43,973 nucleotides of DNA from Budvicia aquatica DSM 5075 = ATCC 35567 (GCF_000427805.1 NZ_ATYS01000002.1:307564-351536), one strand, 5' to 3'. Numbered from the stretch's first letter, positions 1 to 8,269 are shown. A program made the numbers and translations. Notes: generated by a model from the sequence alone, not told the origin.

Positions 1-171
1 GGTTTTAGCTAACCCGCTGGCATTTAGCCTAAGGGCTGGACCCCGTTTTTCAACGGGGTGACGAGGGTAGTGGTTCCGTGATAACTAGGCGAATCATTGG
101 CTTAAGTTTATTGACTGCTTTTAACTGACAGGCATTAAAGCTTCGGCTTCCTTTTTTTATGAGGATATTAC
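1..171. other. Leader before tail chaperone gene, with hairpins
   Basis: I see no gene that I can support here. A perfect 7-bp hairpin with a 4-nt loop lies at 41-47/52-58 (CCCCGTT/AACGGGG). A short AGCC/GGCT hairpin lies at 26-37. One frame is open from position 2 to a TGA at 59-61 and might be the last codons of a gene that starts before the window, but nothing in it is recognisable. GAGG at 161-164 is the ribosome binding site for the ATG at 172. Confidence 0.4.
140..160 (+). terminator. Small UUCG-loop terminator-like hairpin
   Basis: AAGC-TTCG-GCTT at 140-151 forms a 4-bp stem closed by a C(UUCG)G tetraloop and is followed by a T-rich run. The stem is short, so it may only weaken read-through from the upstream tail genes into the chaperone gene. 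Confidence 0.35.
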
Positions 172-588
172 ATGCAAGTTGAAACTTTTATTATTGGCGA
201 GCGGGAATATACCGCAAAGAAAATGAATGCCTTTGATGCGGGACGTTTTTTATTAAAAATCAAAAATATTGCGGCGCCGGCATTAACTGCATTTGCTCAG
301 GCAAATAATGAGAATGAAGTAAATTTATTTGAGTTATTTTCCGGACTGGATGAAGAAACTCATGAAAAAGTGATCTTCCCGATTCTTGCCGCCTCAGCCG
401 TTTATTCGATTGAAGATAAAAGAAAGGTAGCTTCAATTACTGATATGAATATGTGTTTCAACGTCGACACATTACTGGATTTTTATCTTTTAGTCTGGGA
501 GGTGTTGAAATTGAATTTTGCCCCTTTTATCGAGCGCGCCAGTACCCACTTTGGCAAACCAGGCATCGGGCAAGCGGTCACCGAGTAA
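172..588 (+). CDS. Phage tail assembly chaperone, 0-frame product
   Basis: This 138-residue protein sits exactly where contractile- and long-tailed phages keep the tail assembly chaperone: directly before the tape measure gene. Known chaperones of this class (lambda gpG/gpGT type) coat the tape measure during tail tube assembly and exist as a short and a frameshifted long form. The sequence is mainly helical, with a hydrophobic segment around residues 98-118. GAGG 7 nt before the ATG supports the start. The reading frame one base back stays open to 785 and encodes a plausible C-terminal extension, and a canonical slippery heptamer lies in the right frame at 522-528. Assignment rests on position, size and this two-frame layout; I do not recognise a specific family motif. 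Confidence 0.7.
   Translation: MQVETFIIGEREYTAKKMNAFDAGRFLLKIKNIAAPALTAFAQANNENEVNLFELFSGLDEETHEKVIFPILAASAVYSIEDKRKVASITDMNMCFNVDTLLDFYLLVWEVLKLNFAPFIERASTHFGKPGIGQAVTE
522..528 (+). promoter_or_regulatory. Candidate -1 ribosomal frameshift site C CCT TTT
   Basis: The heptamer C CCT TTT fits the X XXY YYZ pattern, with CCT (523-525) and TTT (526-528) as 0-frame codons. Slipping back one base re-pairs on CCC and TTT and continues with TAT CGA in the frame that stays open to 785. It is the only heptamer of this form I found in the overlap of the two frames. Confidence 0.5.
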
Positions 589-785
589 GTCACGATAGCG
601 CCGGCACGCTACGCGAAGATCTACAACAAGAACTTTGGATATGGCGGCCCATTATGGCCAAGCTGATCACATTAAAAGAGGTTAAGGCCGGTGAGGTGGA
701 TATTGATGATTTATTAAAGCTCAATGCGCTGCTGGATATGCGTGAGACATTACAATTACAAGCGCAGCAGGAGAACCAAACATGA
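528..785 (+). CDS. -1 frame extension of the tail chaperone (GT-like)
   Basis: This frame would add about 85 residues to the first 119 of the chaperone, giving a product of about 204 residues. Its last 45 residues, from MAKLITLKEV, look like a real helical protein segment, and the part just before it (WIWRPI) is also plausible. The only internal ATG, at 654, has no purine-rich ribosome binding site in front of it, which favours frameshifting over a separate small gene at 654-785. The stop overlaps the tape measure start in an ATGA arrangement at 782-785. Residues read between 528 and about 600 are Arg/His-rich and may be a by-product of the overlap. Confidence 0.55.
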   Translation, partial: YRARQYPLWQTRHRASGHRVSHDSAGTLREDLQQELWIWRPIMAKLITLKEVKAGEVDIDDLLKLNALLDMRETLQLQAQQENQT

Positions 786-2398
786 GCGACCAAAGCTTAG
801 GGGCAGCAGGTATTTTAAAATCACTGGATGACTTTAGAGTGACGCTGCCCCAGTTGGAAAAAGTAAATAAAAATATTGATGATACGGTTAAAAGTATTGG
901 CGTCAGGGTCAATATTAATCAAAGCGTAACAGAAGGTTATATTAAACAGCTGTCCGGGAATGTGAATAATCTATTTTCCGAGCTAAGTAAAGTTTCCTCT
1001 GCGGTATTAGAGCGAACGGCACCGGTACAGGCCAATATTAACCAAACGGTCAAGAAAGTATTTTTTATATCGAATATCACTGAGCGTATTAAAAATGATA
1101 TTTCGATAAAAATTAATCTATCCCAAACTCAAAGTCAGACCTGTTCCGCTGAAGAGGAAAAATCTGAATCCTGTGACTGTGTTTGTATTTGCACCTGTGA
1201 GTGCGAATGTGCATGCCAGAGCGGAGATGGTGGGGGAGAGGAAAAAGATTGGAAAGATTGGTTTTTGAAAGTTCTGGGGGTATTAGCCGATGTCATAACG
1301 GTCATATTAGGCTGGAAAGCGGTGTTCGGTAAGTTAGGTCCTATCATTAAAGCTTTAATAGGACCGTTGTTACGAATTGGAGGTTTAATATTAAGGATTG
1401 GTTTATTAACGGCTGTCATTAGTTATTTCGGTAGCGTTGTCAGTTCGCTATTCTCTGGTCTAAAGTCGGCTCTAAGCTCAATCGGTGCGGCGATTAAATC
1501 TGGTTATTCCAAAGCTAAAACCGTTGTTTCTGGCGTTGCCGGTTCCGTGGTATCTAAAGCTAAAACTGCCTATTCTGCGGGTAAGCGAATTGCCGGTAAG
1601 GTTGGTAGTGCCGTTGTCTCCAAAGCGAAAAGTGCTTATTCAACGGGCAAAAATATTGTCTCAAAAGGTGCCGGTATTGTGCGTTCGGTCGGCGGTTCCG
1701 CACTGTCTCTGGGTAAAGGACTATTTGATAAACTCAGCTCTTTTGTTAAACCCGCAGTTGCCGGTGGCAAATCGTTAGCATCGAAAGGCGCTAACGCCGT
1801 GAAATCGCTTGCCGGTAGCGCTGTCAGTAAAGGTAAGGATCTTCTGTCGAAAGGTTCCGGTTTATTCTCAAAGATGGCCGGTCCGATTCTGTCAGTTGGC
1901 AAGTCGTTATTGTCAAAAGTACCGAACTCAATTAAGTCAGTAGCCGGTTCTGCGCTTTCCGCCGGAAAGGGTTTACTCACTAACGGCAAAGTACTGGGTA
2001 CCATTGGTCGAATAGCATCGGTTGGGCTTCGGGTTGGTCGTATGGCCACGCCTTTAGGATGGGCGAGCCTGGCAGCTGAGGGCGCAATCCGCCTTGGCTA
2101 TCATGCTTATAAAAAGTACCAGAAATCGGCTAAAGAGAAAGAAGCGGCTGGCGAAACGGGCAGTGCAGATGTCGGCAAGAGTGCCACAGATGTTTATCCG
2201 CAAACGGTAACGCCAGGTATGGCTGCCAGTGCCGGAAGCCCGAAAAACTATACCATTAATAGTACTCCTCAGTTCCAGATTAATATCCTACCGGGTACGC
2301 CGGAACAGCAGATTAACGATATCCGTCAGGCGGCTTCAGAAGGCGTTAAGCAAGGCGAGAAACAATTAACTGCCACTGTGACAGGGGGATTATCATGA
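782..2398 (+). CDS. Tail tape measure protein with alternating-Cys segment
   Basis: At 538 residues this is the largest gene after the chaperone and has the tape measure character: a helical N-terminus (1-115), a strongly hydrophobic stretch (about 160-225) that could insert in a membrane during DNA delivery, then a long run of Lys/Ser/Gly/Ala repeats (about 225-420; units such as VSKAKTAYSAGK). By the general rule of about 0.15 nm per residue it predicts a tail near 80 nm. Odd feature: residues 131-145 alternate cysteine with another residue (CDCVCICTCECECAC, eight cysteines), followed by Gly- and Glu-rich residues, with another Cys at 121. AGGAG 8 nt upstream supports the ATG. The call rests on position and composition. 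Confidence 0.75.
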   Translation: MSDQSLGAAGILKSLDDFRVTLPQLEKVNKNIDDTVKSIGVRVNINQSVTEGYIKQLSGNVNNLFSELSKVSSAVLERTAPVQANINQTVKKVFFISNITERIKNDISIKINLSQTQSQTCSAEEEKSESCDCVCICTCECECACQSGDGGGEEKDWKDWFLKVLGVLADVITVILGWKAVFGKLGPIIKALIGPLLRIGGLILRIGLLTAVISYFGSVVSSLFSGLKSALSSIGAAIKSGYSKAKTVVSGVAGSVVSKAKTAYSAGKRIAGKVGSAVVSKAKSAYSTGKNIVSKGAGIVRSVGGSALSLGKGLFDKLSSFVKPAVAGGKSLASKGANAVKSLAGSAVSKGKDLLSKGSGLFSKMAGPILSVGKSLLSKVPNSIKSVAGSALSAGKGLLTNGKVLGTIGRIASVGLRVGRMATPLGWASLAAEGAIRLGYHAYKKYQKSAKEKEAAGETGSADVGKSATDVYPQTVTPGMAASAGSPKNYTINSTPQFQINILPGTPEQQINDIRQAASEGVKQGEKQLTATVTGGLS

Positions 2399-3069
2399 GT
2401 AGCGTTTGGGGAATATTAGCCAAATATTTAACCTCACCTTCCGGCGTTGTCGGGTTCCAGAATGAGTATATCAATATGGAATTCGACGTGATTACGAACG
2501 AAAGCCATAACTGGACTGCCGATGTTACTACCAACCCGATTGAAACCGGAGAAGTGGTTACCGATCATGTTCAGCTTAAGCCTGACTCGCTGGAAATCTC
2601 GGGGATCGTTAGCAATGCCTCTATTCAAAGATGGCGAGGGCGTTTTTTAGAAACGGTATTTGATTTTCTTAATGGGGAATCAAACGTTCAAAAAGCCTTT
2701 GATCAACTGAGAATGCTGTTAGAGAAGCGCCAACCTGTGATGGTATATACCAAATACCGTAACTATCCGGATATGGTACTGACTCGGTTATCTATTCCGC
2801 GTAAAGCGGGTGACGGTGACTGTATTGAGTTCTCAGCAACGTTTACCCATATAAAGCGGGTTTCTACCTTAACTGTCGATGCTGAAGAAGCGGGAATTAA
2901 TCCTAAGCAGGGAGATTCACCGGCAACGGAAAGAAAATCATCACCAAAAAGTGATAAAGGCTCTGCCTATCCTTCTACCGCTGAGCCGGATGTAGCGGTA
3001 TATGTCGAGAATAAAACCACCACAATAGAGAATACGGTTTCTATTGAAATAAATCATGAGAGTAAATGA
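2395..3069 (+). CDS. Dit-like baseplate protein
   Basis: The 224-residue product has the pattern of Dit-like tail proteins of myoviruses: TNPIETGEVVTDHV near residues 47-60, then a LEISGIVS strand, a helical linker and a second beta domain (PVMVYTKYRNYPDMVLTRLS). Such proteins join the tail tube to the baseplate hub. Its ATG overlaps the tape measure stop (ATGA), indicating coupled translation. The C-terminal 50 residues are polar and low in complexity (Ser, Pro, Lys) and probably a linker. Family assignment is from recalled sequence pattern. Confidence 0.7.
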   Translation: MSSVWGILAKYLTSPSGVVGFQNEYINMEFDVITNESHNWTADVTTNPIETGEVVTDHVQLKPDSLEISGIVSNASIQRWRGRFLETVFDFLNGESNVQKAFDQLRMLLEKRQPVMVYTKYRNYPDMVLTRLSIPRKAGDGDCIEFSATFTHIKRVSTLTVDAEEAGINPKQGDSPATERKSSPKSDKGSAYPSTAEPDVAVYVENKTTTIENTVSIEINHESK

Positions 3070-3070
3070 T

Positions 3071-3391
3071 ATGGCAACGGTATTAAAAATTCCTGTTGAT
3101 GCTGGTATTGCCGATCAACAAATGAATATTACGCTGGATACAATACCTTTAACGCTAAGAGTCACCTGGAATGAGCTTGCTCAGTACTGGACTCTGTCAT
3201 TGGCTAAGCGTGATGGTGAAGCCATCCTCAGTAATATTAAGATGGTAAAAAACACGCCGCTAATCAGACGCTATCAATTATCGACTCCCCCCGGGGAGTT
3301 TATTTTTATGGATAACTATAGCGGGAAAGAGCGGCCAGATTTTTATTCATTAGGCAACGATCACCAATTACTTTATCGAACTAAATATTAA
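3071..3391 (+). CDS. Baseplate plug protein (Pam3 gp18-like)
   Basis: This short all-beta protein of 106 residues carries the pattern seen in small baseplate plug proteins: an N-terminal strand, IPLTLRVTWNELAQYWTLSL, then a DG-containing turn and a C-terminal LGNDHQLLY. In the known structure of the cyanophage Pam3 baseplate such a protein sits in the tube lumen next to the hub. The frame is open back to an ATG at 3056, but GAGAG at 3058-3062 fits the ATG at 3071, 1 nt after the previous stop, so I prefer the shorter start. It is followed by an 81-nt gap, the only sizeable break among the structural genes up to 8859. Confidence 0.65.
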   Translation: MATVLKIPVDAGIADQQMNITLDTIPLTLRVTWNELAQYWTLSLAKRDGEAILSNIKMVKNTPLIRRYQLSTPPGEFIFMDNYSGKERPDFYSLGNDHQLLYRTKY

Positions 3392-3472
3392 TTTTCTGAT
3401 GCCCTGATATACCCCAAATAGTTCACGTTATAACAAGGCGGGTATAACCTTATTTAAATAACAAGGAGCGGT

Positions 3473-4438
3473 ATGCTATTTAATCGTGTCGCAGAATTAG
3501 TGGTGGGCGAAGCTAACGGTAAAGCGGTTATTATTAACGATCTTCGTTTCTCGTTTGAGATTACTAAAGATAACGATAAAACCACCAATAAGCTGGCGCT
3601 TAAAATTTACAATATGAATAACCAGACGCGTAATTTAGTTGAACGCGTCAATAACAGTGTCATCTTAAAAGCCGGTTATGAAGATGATATTGGTGCAGTC
3701 ACCATATTTACCGGCACCGTGGTAAGCGCATGGACGACGCGGGAAGGCAACGATACGATTACTGAGCTTACCGTCAGGGATGGTGCTTTGCCACTACGAC
3801 AAACCAAACTGTCATTAAGCTATGCTCCGGGAACTTCCGCTGTGGATATTTTACATGACGTAGCGGCTTCTTTTGGCTTACCCGTTAAGCCATTACCTGA
3901 AAAAATTACTGATAAGCCGTATCGGCGAGGCTTTGCTTTCTGTGGCAAAGCTGAAACAGCAATGCGTGATATTTGTCATTATCTGGGGCTTACCTGGTCG
4001 ATACAAAATAATGAGATCCAAATTCTGAGCAAAGATCATCCAATCGGCGATGAACTGGTTGTTTTAACGCCGGATAACGGACTTATCGGATTACCGACGC
4101 GGATTATTGATTCAACGCGCAATAAATCTCAGGGTGAATCCTCTCCGCCTTCCAAGCTGGTGCTGTCGCAAAGCCTTGGTGATAAAAGTCAGTTTCAGAT
4201 CGAAGGCTACAACGTGAAATGCTTGCTGCAGCCAAGGCTCTATCCCGGATGTTATGTCGGGCTGGAAAGTGACATGTTGTTGCTCGATCCTTCGGCTGAC
4301 AAAGATCGTTCTGAGCGCCCCAGAGCATTTTTCCGTGCCGAAGTCGTCACCCACAGCGGTGACACCTTCGAAGGCGATTGGATCACCGAGTGTGAACTGA
4401 AGTCGATTCCTCAGGGAGGCAACGGTGGCGGAAAATAA
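3473..4438 (+). CDS. Baseplate hub protein
   Basis: A 321-residue protein in the hub position, between plug and spike. The N-terminal third reads as beta domains (LALKIYNMNNQTRNLVERVN, KAGYEDDIGAVTIFTGTV), the middle has a small alpha/beta domain (TSAVDILHDVAASFGLPVK), and the C-terminus returns to beta structure with PGCYVGLES. This order resembles the gp27/gp44/gpD-like hub that trimerises above the spike. AAGGAG about 7 nt before the ATG supports the start. The 3' end overlaps the spike gene by 14 nt. Assignment is from gene order and domain pattern. Confidence 0.7.
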   Translation: MLFNRVAELVVGEANGKAVIINDLRFSFEITKDNDKTTNKLALKIYNMNNQTRNLVERVNNSVILKAGYEDDIGAVTIFTGTVVSAWTTREGNDTITELTVRDGALPLRQTKLSLSYAPGTSAVDILHDVAASFGLPVKPLPEKITDKPYRRGFAFCGKAETAMRDICHYLGLTWSIQNNEIQILSKDHPIGDELVVLTPDNGLIGLPTRIIDSTRNKSQGESSPPSKLVLSQSLGDKSQFQIEGYNVKCLLQPRLYPGCYVGLESDMLLLDPSADKDRSERPRAFFRAEVVTHSGDTFEGDWITECELKSIPQGGNGGGK

Positions 4439-5090
4439 TAACCTAATGCAGGCGTTACAGACGCTGATTCAGTCGGAAACCAGTCAGATCAATACGGCGG
4501 TCGACGGCATTATCGAGAGCTACTCTGCCGGTATTGCCAGCGTAAAGCCAATTCCTAAACAACGGTTTGTCGACGGAACCTCTCTTGATTATCCGGTGAT
4601 TCCTAACGTTCCGGTGATGTGGCCACGATTTGCCGGTGATACTGCCGGAGTCAAAGGCCCGGTTCGTTCGGGAGACAAGTGCCTGCTGGTGTTTTGCCAG
4701 CAGGCGGTGGATGACAGCGATGATGAACGGCGTTTTTCGCTGACCGATGCTTACTGCATCGTGGGCGGCTTTGGTAAAGCGCAAGACCGCGGTGCTGAAA
4801 ACGATCAAATGCAGCTCTATTTTGGCGAGGCCTATGTGGCACTGACGCAAGAGGGCAAGCTGCTGATTAACGCTCCGGCCGGCGTTGAAATAACCACCCC
4901 TGAAACGCTGAATAAAGGATTGCTTACCACCGAAGGCCAGCTCAGCTATCAGGCGGGAATGTCCGGCAAAGGCGGAGCAACCATTAACGGAACGGTAAAA
5001 GCGACCGGCGACGTTCAGGGCAGCGGCATTTCATTAACCCAGCACACTCATCGTGAACACGATGGGCCTTCAACAGGACTTTCGCAATGA
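4425..5090 (+). CDS. Baseplate spike protein, Gp138/gpV-like
   Basis: This 221-residue protein starts at GTG with GGGAGG just upstream, inside the end of the hub gene. Residues 1-125 form an OB-like domain with the motif YPVIPNVPVMWPRFAG and GDKCLLVFCQQAVDDS, typical of the Gp138 N-terminal/baseplate V family. Residues 145-205 are a repetitive beta segment (VEITTPETLNKG, GGATINGTVKATGDVQGSG) expected to form a trimeric beta helix. The protein ends in HTHREHDGPSTGLSQ, the His-containing tip seen on membrane-piercing spikes, where HxH residues can hold an iron atom. It would pierce the outer membrane on tail contraction. Confidence 0.85.
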   Translation: MAENNNLMQALQTLIQSETSQINTAVDGIIESYSAGIASVKPIPKQRFVDGTSLDYPVIPNVPVMWPRFAGDTAGVKGPVRSGDKCLLVFCQQAVDDSDDERRFSLTDAYCIVGGFGKAQDRGAENDQMQLYFGEAYVALTQEGKLLINAPAGVEITTPETLNKGLLTTEGQLSYQAGMSGKGGATINGTVKATGDVQGSGISLTQHTHREHDGPSTGLSQ

Positions 5091-5440
5091 TTGACTTAAA
5101 ACTCGATTCAACCGGCGATCTCGATCTGCAGCGCAATGACCTGATGTGGGTTGACGGTGCTGAACGGGTGCATCAACAGCTGCTGATTAAGCTCAAGCTA
5201 TGGAAAGGCGAGTGGTTTTTAAATACCGGCTTCGGTACCCCTTACTTAGAACAGATTTTAGGTAAGCAAATCACTTTAAACGGGGCGCTTGCCGCCTTAA
5301 AAAATAGCATCAATCAAGTGGATGGCGTGCAGGAGATCGAACAATTTAACTATGATTTTGACCGGAAAACACGGCAGCTAAACGTCAGTTTTTCCGTTAA
5401 AACGCCTTATGGTTTAGTCAAATATAAAGGTAACCAATAA
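5087..5440 (+). CDS. Baseplate wedge protein, gp25/gpW-like
   Basis: The 117-residue product matches the gp25-like wedge or DUF2634 class: an N-terminal strand with a DGAERVHQQLLIKLKLWKGE helix, then the FLNTGFGTPYLEQILGK segment and a C-terminal two-strand unit (LNVSFSVKTPYG). gp25-like proteins start sheath polymerisation and bind the J-like wedge. The gene overlaps the spike stop by 4 nt (ATGA) and the next start by 1 nt (TAATG), so it belongs to the same translationally coupled run. Confidence 0.8.
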   Translation: MIDLKLDSTGDLDLQRNDLMWVDGAERVHQQLLIKLKLWKGEWFLNTGFGTPYLEQILGKQITLNGALAALKNSINQVDGVQEIEQFNYDFDRKTRQLNVSFSVKTPYGLVKYKGNQ

Positions 5441-6861
5441 TGGCTTTAACAAACAATGGCTACACAATTAAGCGCTTAAGCGAGCTCAAAAAAGAGTACG
5501 ACCGGCTGCTGGTAAACCGCTTTGGCCCGATTAATACCCAGCCGGACTCGGTTATCGGCCAGCTTGAAGGCATTTGGGCCGAAGCCTTGGCCAATATTTA
5601 TGAACAGGCTCAGGATACTTACCATGCCATGTATCCGTCCAGCGCCGAAGGCGTTTCTCTGGACGGCGCCGTTTCATATGTAGGTATTACCCGCTTTGCT
5701 GCATCGGCTACTCAGGTCGTGGCGGTGGTGTATGGCCGAGAATCCAGCCTGCTGAAAAGCGGTGCTCAGGCCAGCGATGGTAATCAGCGCTATCAGAGCT
5801 TATACGATACGGTGATTAGCCGGGCCAATGCGGTGGACACTCTGATTGAGATCGAGGCAAAAGATAACGCTCAGTATTCGTTGAATATCAGCGGAACGCT
5901 GTTCAGTTACACCACCGAAAGCGGCGCGTCTGTTGCTCAGATTATTGACGGGCTGGGCCAACAGCTTAATCCCGAAGCTCTGCTGTATGAAGTGCAAAAC
6001 GGCGCACTGCGTATTTATGCAACGGATGGCGCAACGCCTTTTGCCTTATCTGTAGGGGATAAGCTCAAGCTGACCCGCATCGGTTCACCCTGTCGTTTTA
6101 TTGCCATGGACCTTGGCCGCCACGTTTTACCTATGGGCGCTCTGACCGATATTGTCACTCCGCGCAGCGGCTGGGAGTCGGTGAGCAATCTGGGCGAGGG
6201 GATTGTTGGCCGGGAACGGGAAAGTGATGATGAGCTGCGGGCTCGCTTTGAGCAGTCCCGTCAGGTTACCGGCTCCGCCACCGTTAAAGCTATTCGGGCC
6301 AGGGTGCGGGAAGAGGTTACCGGCGTGAGCGAGGTGTATATTTTCGAGAACCGTACCAATAAAGTGACGGACGATGGCATTCCGCCTCACGCCTTTGAAG
6401 CGCTGGTAGTCGGTGGCGATGGTCAGGCGGTTGCTGATGCGTTGTGGAAACATAAGCCGGCCGGTATCGAGACCTATGGCACTCACTCGACGATGGTCAA
6501 AGATGAAAACGGTGACGGCCAGCGAATTTATTTCTCCCGGCCGGCTCAGCGTATGGCATGGATTCGGGTTAATGTCACCGGTTTGTACGATGAAGAAGCG
6601 CTGCCGCAAGGGGTGATTAACAGCATCAAGAAAGCGGTGATGAGCTACGGTCAAACGCTCAATATCGGTGACGATATTATCTTACAGCGCATGCTCGGCC
6701 CGATTTATAGCAATACCAGCGGTCTGGCGACTATCACTATTGAAGCGGCCATTACCGATAGCCTTGATGATAATCCTGAGTATCAACGGGAGAATATCGC
6801 TATTGATAAACGCAGCGTAGCGCTATTTGATGAAACCCGGCTGGAGGTGATTGGGCTATGA
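5440..6861 (+). CDS. Baseplate J-like wedge protein
   Basis: At 473 residues this matches the baseplate J family (gpJ/gp6-like), which forms the wedge ring. Landmarks are the N-terminal LEGIWAEALANIYEQAQDTY helix, the SAEGVSLDGAVSYVGI loop near residue 65, and the conserved core GRERESDDELRARFEQSRQV near residues 258-277, followed by the ARVREEVTGVSEVYIFENRT beta unit. The C-terminal domain contains the NIGDDIILQRMLGPIYS segment typical of this family. Length is normal. It overlaps both neighbours by 1-4 nt. Confidence 0.88.
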   Translation: MALTNNGYTIKRLSELKKEYDRLLVNRFGPINTQPDSVIGQLEGIWAEALANIYEQAQDTYHAMYPSSAEGVSLDGAVSYVGITRFAASATQVVAVVYGRESSLLKSGAQASDGNQRYQSLYDTVISRANAVDTLIEIEAKDNAQYSLNISGTLFSYTTESGASVAQIIDGLGQQLNPEALLYEVQNGALRIYATDGATPFALSVGDKLKLTRIGSPCRFIAMDLGRHVLPMGALTDIVTPRSGWESVSNLGEGIVGRERESDDELRARFEQSRQVTGSATVKAIRARVREEVTGVSEVYIFENRTNKVTDDGIPPHAFEALVVGGDGQAVADALWKHKPAGIETYGTHSTMVKDENGDGQRIYFSRPAQRMAWIRVNVTGLYDEEALPQGVINSIKKAVMSYGQTLNIGDDIILQRMLGPIYSNTSGLATITIEAAITDSLDDNPEYQRENIAIDKRSVALFDETRLEVIGL

Positions 6862-7601
6862 CAATTCCCTACAAAAAAACCGCGCTTTCACGGCTGGTAG
6901 GGCAATTTGATGATAAGCCCAGAGTAAAAGCGCTGGTGGAGTCAATGGTTACGCCGCTTGAAGATTTATCGGCAGACTTTGAACAGCTTAAAAACAGTCG
7001 CTGGATAGATACCGCTTCCGGTGCCCAGCTCGATGGCTGTGGCCATATTGTTGGCGTAGCCCGTATCAGCCGGGAAGATGAGGAGTATCGTACCGCGATT
7101 AAAGCGCGCATCCTCAGTAATACCTCTAAAGCCACGCCGAGAGATTTAATTGAAGGTGTGCGCTTTTTGACTAAGCCTGATGAAATTCAATATCTGGAGA
7201 GCTATCCGGCATGTGCCATATTGTTTACCGACGGCGAACAGGTGCCGGAGGGAAGCCAGACCATTTTGCAGGATATCGCCCCGGCGGCAATTGAGAACGT
7301 TCCGCTGATGGTGAGCTATGGCCGGGCTAAACCGTTCAGAACCGGTCGCCTTGCTAACCCGATGAGTATGGGGGTGAAGCCTGACAATGGTGCTGAAGGC
7401 GGGCTACAGGCAAACGATACACAACTTATTATTAGCAATACTAACCCGGTGGGTACCGCCAGACTAAGCGGTATGGCACCGGTGAAAAACCCGCTAACCG
7501 CCAACGGCGGCCGAATCAGCGTCGGCAGCGGCATTTTAGCCGTCAGCACCTCTTATGAGGTATTCGACAACGGATATCACTTACCAGGAGTCTTTCAATG
7601 A
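6858..7601 (+). CDS. Baseplate wedge/tail protein, DUF2612-like
   Basis: A 247-residue protein directly after J, the place of the gpI or DUF2612 wedge component that links J to the fibres. The N-terminal half has the expected helical unit (LVGQFDDKPRVKALVESMV), the motif QLDGCGHIVGVARISREDEE around residues 57-77 and IKARILSNTSKATPRDLIEG. The C-terminal third (GRLANPMSMGVKPDN onward) is glycine- and serine-rich, and probably provides the fibre docking part. ATGA overlaps join it to the genes before and after. Confidence 0.75.
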   Translation: MTIPYKKTALSRLVGQFDDKPRVKALVESMVTPLEDLSADFEQLKNSRWIDTASGAQLDGCGHIVGVARISREDEEYRTAIKARILSNTSKATPRDLIEGVRFLTKPDEIQYLESYPACAILFTDGEQVPEGSQTILQDIAPAAIENVPLMVSYGRAKPFRTGRLANPMSMGVKPDNGAEGGLQANDTQLIISNTNPVGTARLSGMAPVKNPLTANGGRISVGSGILAVSTSYEVFDNGYHLPGVFQ

Positions 7602-8269
7602 CCACCTTTGCAGAAAAGAACATCGTCTTCCCCGACGGGCAGCTTAACGTTGCGCCGCTGCCGGAAGCGGTGATGATTAACGGCTTTACGCCAGAAACCC
7701 GTGATGCACCGGGTATGCCGCTGCCGGCTCAGTATCTTAACTGGCTGTTTCGGGATATCTACCGTAAAGCCGGACAGCTAGAGCAGAAGACCAACACCCT
7801 CAACGAGCGGGTGATTCCCGCCTGGATGCCGATCGCCTGCCCGATGGCCGATGCGCCGGCCGGATATTTAAAATGTAACGGTGCGGCGTTTGATAAAGAG
7901 CTGTATCCGGAGCTGGCGATGGGCTACCCGTCGGGTAAGTTACCGGATCTGCGCGGCGAGTTTATTCGCGGCTGGGATGATGGGCGAGGGGTTGATGAAG
8001 GACGTGCAATTTTAAATGCCCAAGGTGATGCTATTAGAAATATAACGGGTAGATTTTGGGATATTGTTTATCAGAGAAATACTGGTGCTTCTGTCGAAGG
8101 TGTTTTTTACATGGATGAGAACATATTAAATATGAGAACCTTTCATTCTGGTGAAATTAATACCCCAACAGGAGACAGTATATATTTTAGTGCAGATAGA
8201 GTTGTGCCCACAGCAAGTGAAAATCGCCCCCGCAATATTGCATTTTTATATATCGTGAGAGCCGCTTAA
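7598..8269 (+). CDS. Tail fibre with phage collar domain
   Basis: The 223-residue fibre has a baseplate-binding N-terminus (1-65; contains LPAQYLNWLFRDIYRKAG), a tail-collar domain (about 80-135: PAGYLKCNGAAFDKELYPEL, LPDLRGEFIRGWDDGRG) and a C-terminal tip ending in ENRPRNIAFLYIVRAA, the usual end of collar fibres. From about position 8010 the DNA becomes clearly more A+T-rich than the preceding fibre DNA, while the final 40 nt return to the conserved collar end. This suggests the receptor-binding part was exchanged by recombination. The next gene encodes its assembly chaperone and starts at its stop codon. Confidence 0.85.
   Translation: MTTFAEKNIVFPDGQLNVAPLPEAVMINGFTPETRDAPGMPLPAQYLNWLFRDIYRKAGQLEQKTNTLNERVIPAWMPIACPMADAPAGYLKCNGAAFDKELYPELAMGYPSGKLPDLRGEFIRGWDDGRGVDEGRAILNAQGDAIRNITGRFWDIVYQRNTGASVEGVFYMDENILNMRTFHSGEINTPTGDSIYFSADRVVPTASENRPRNIAFLYIVRAA

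Noticed and set aside
2-61. End of an upstream phage gene
   Set aside because: The frame is open only for 19 codons and gives no recognisable sequence; it overlaps a hairpin.
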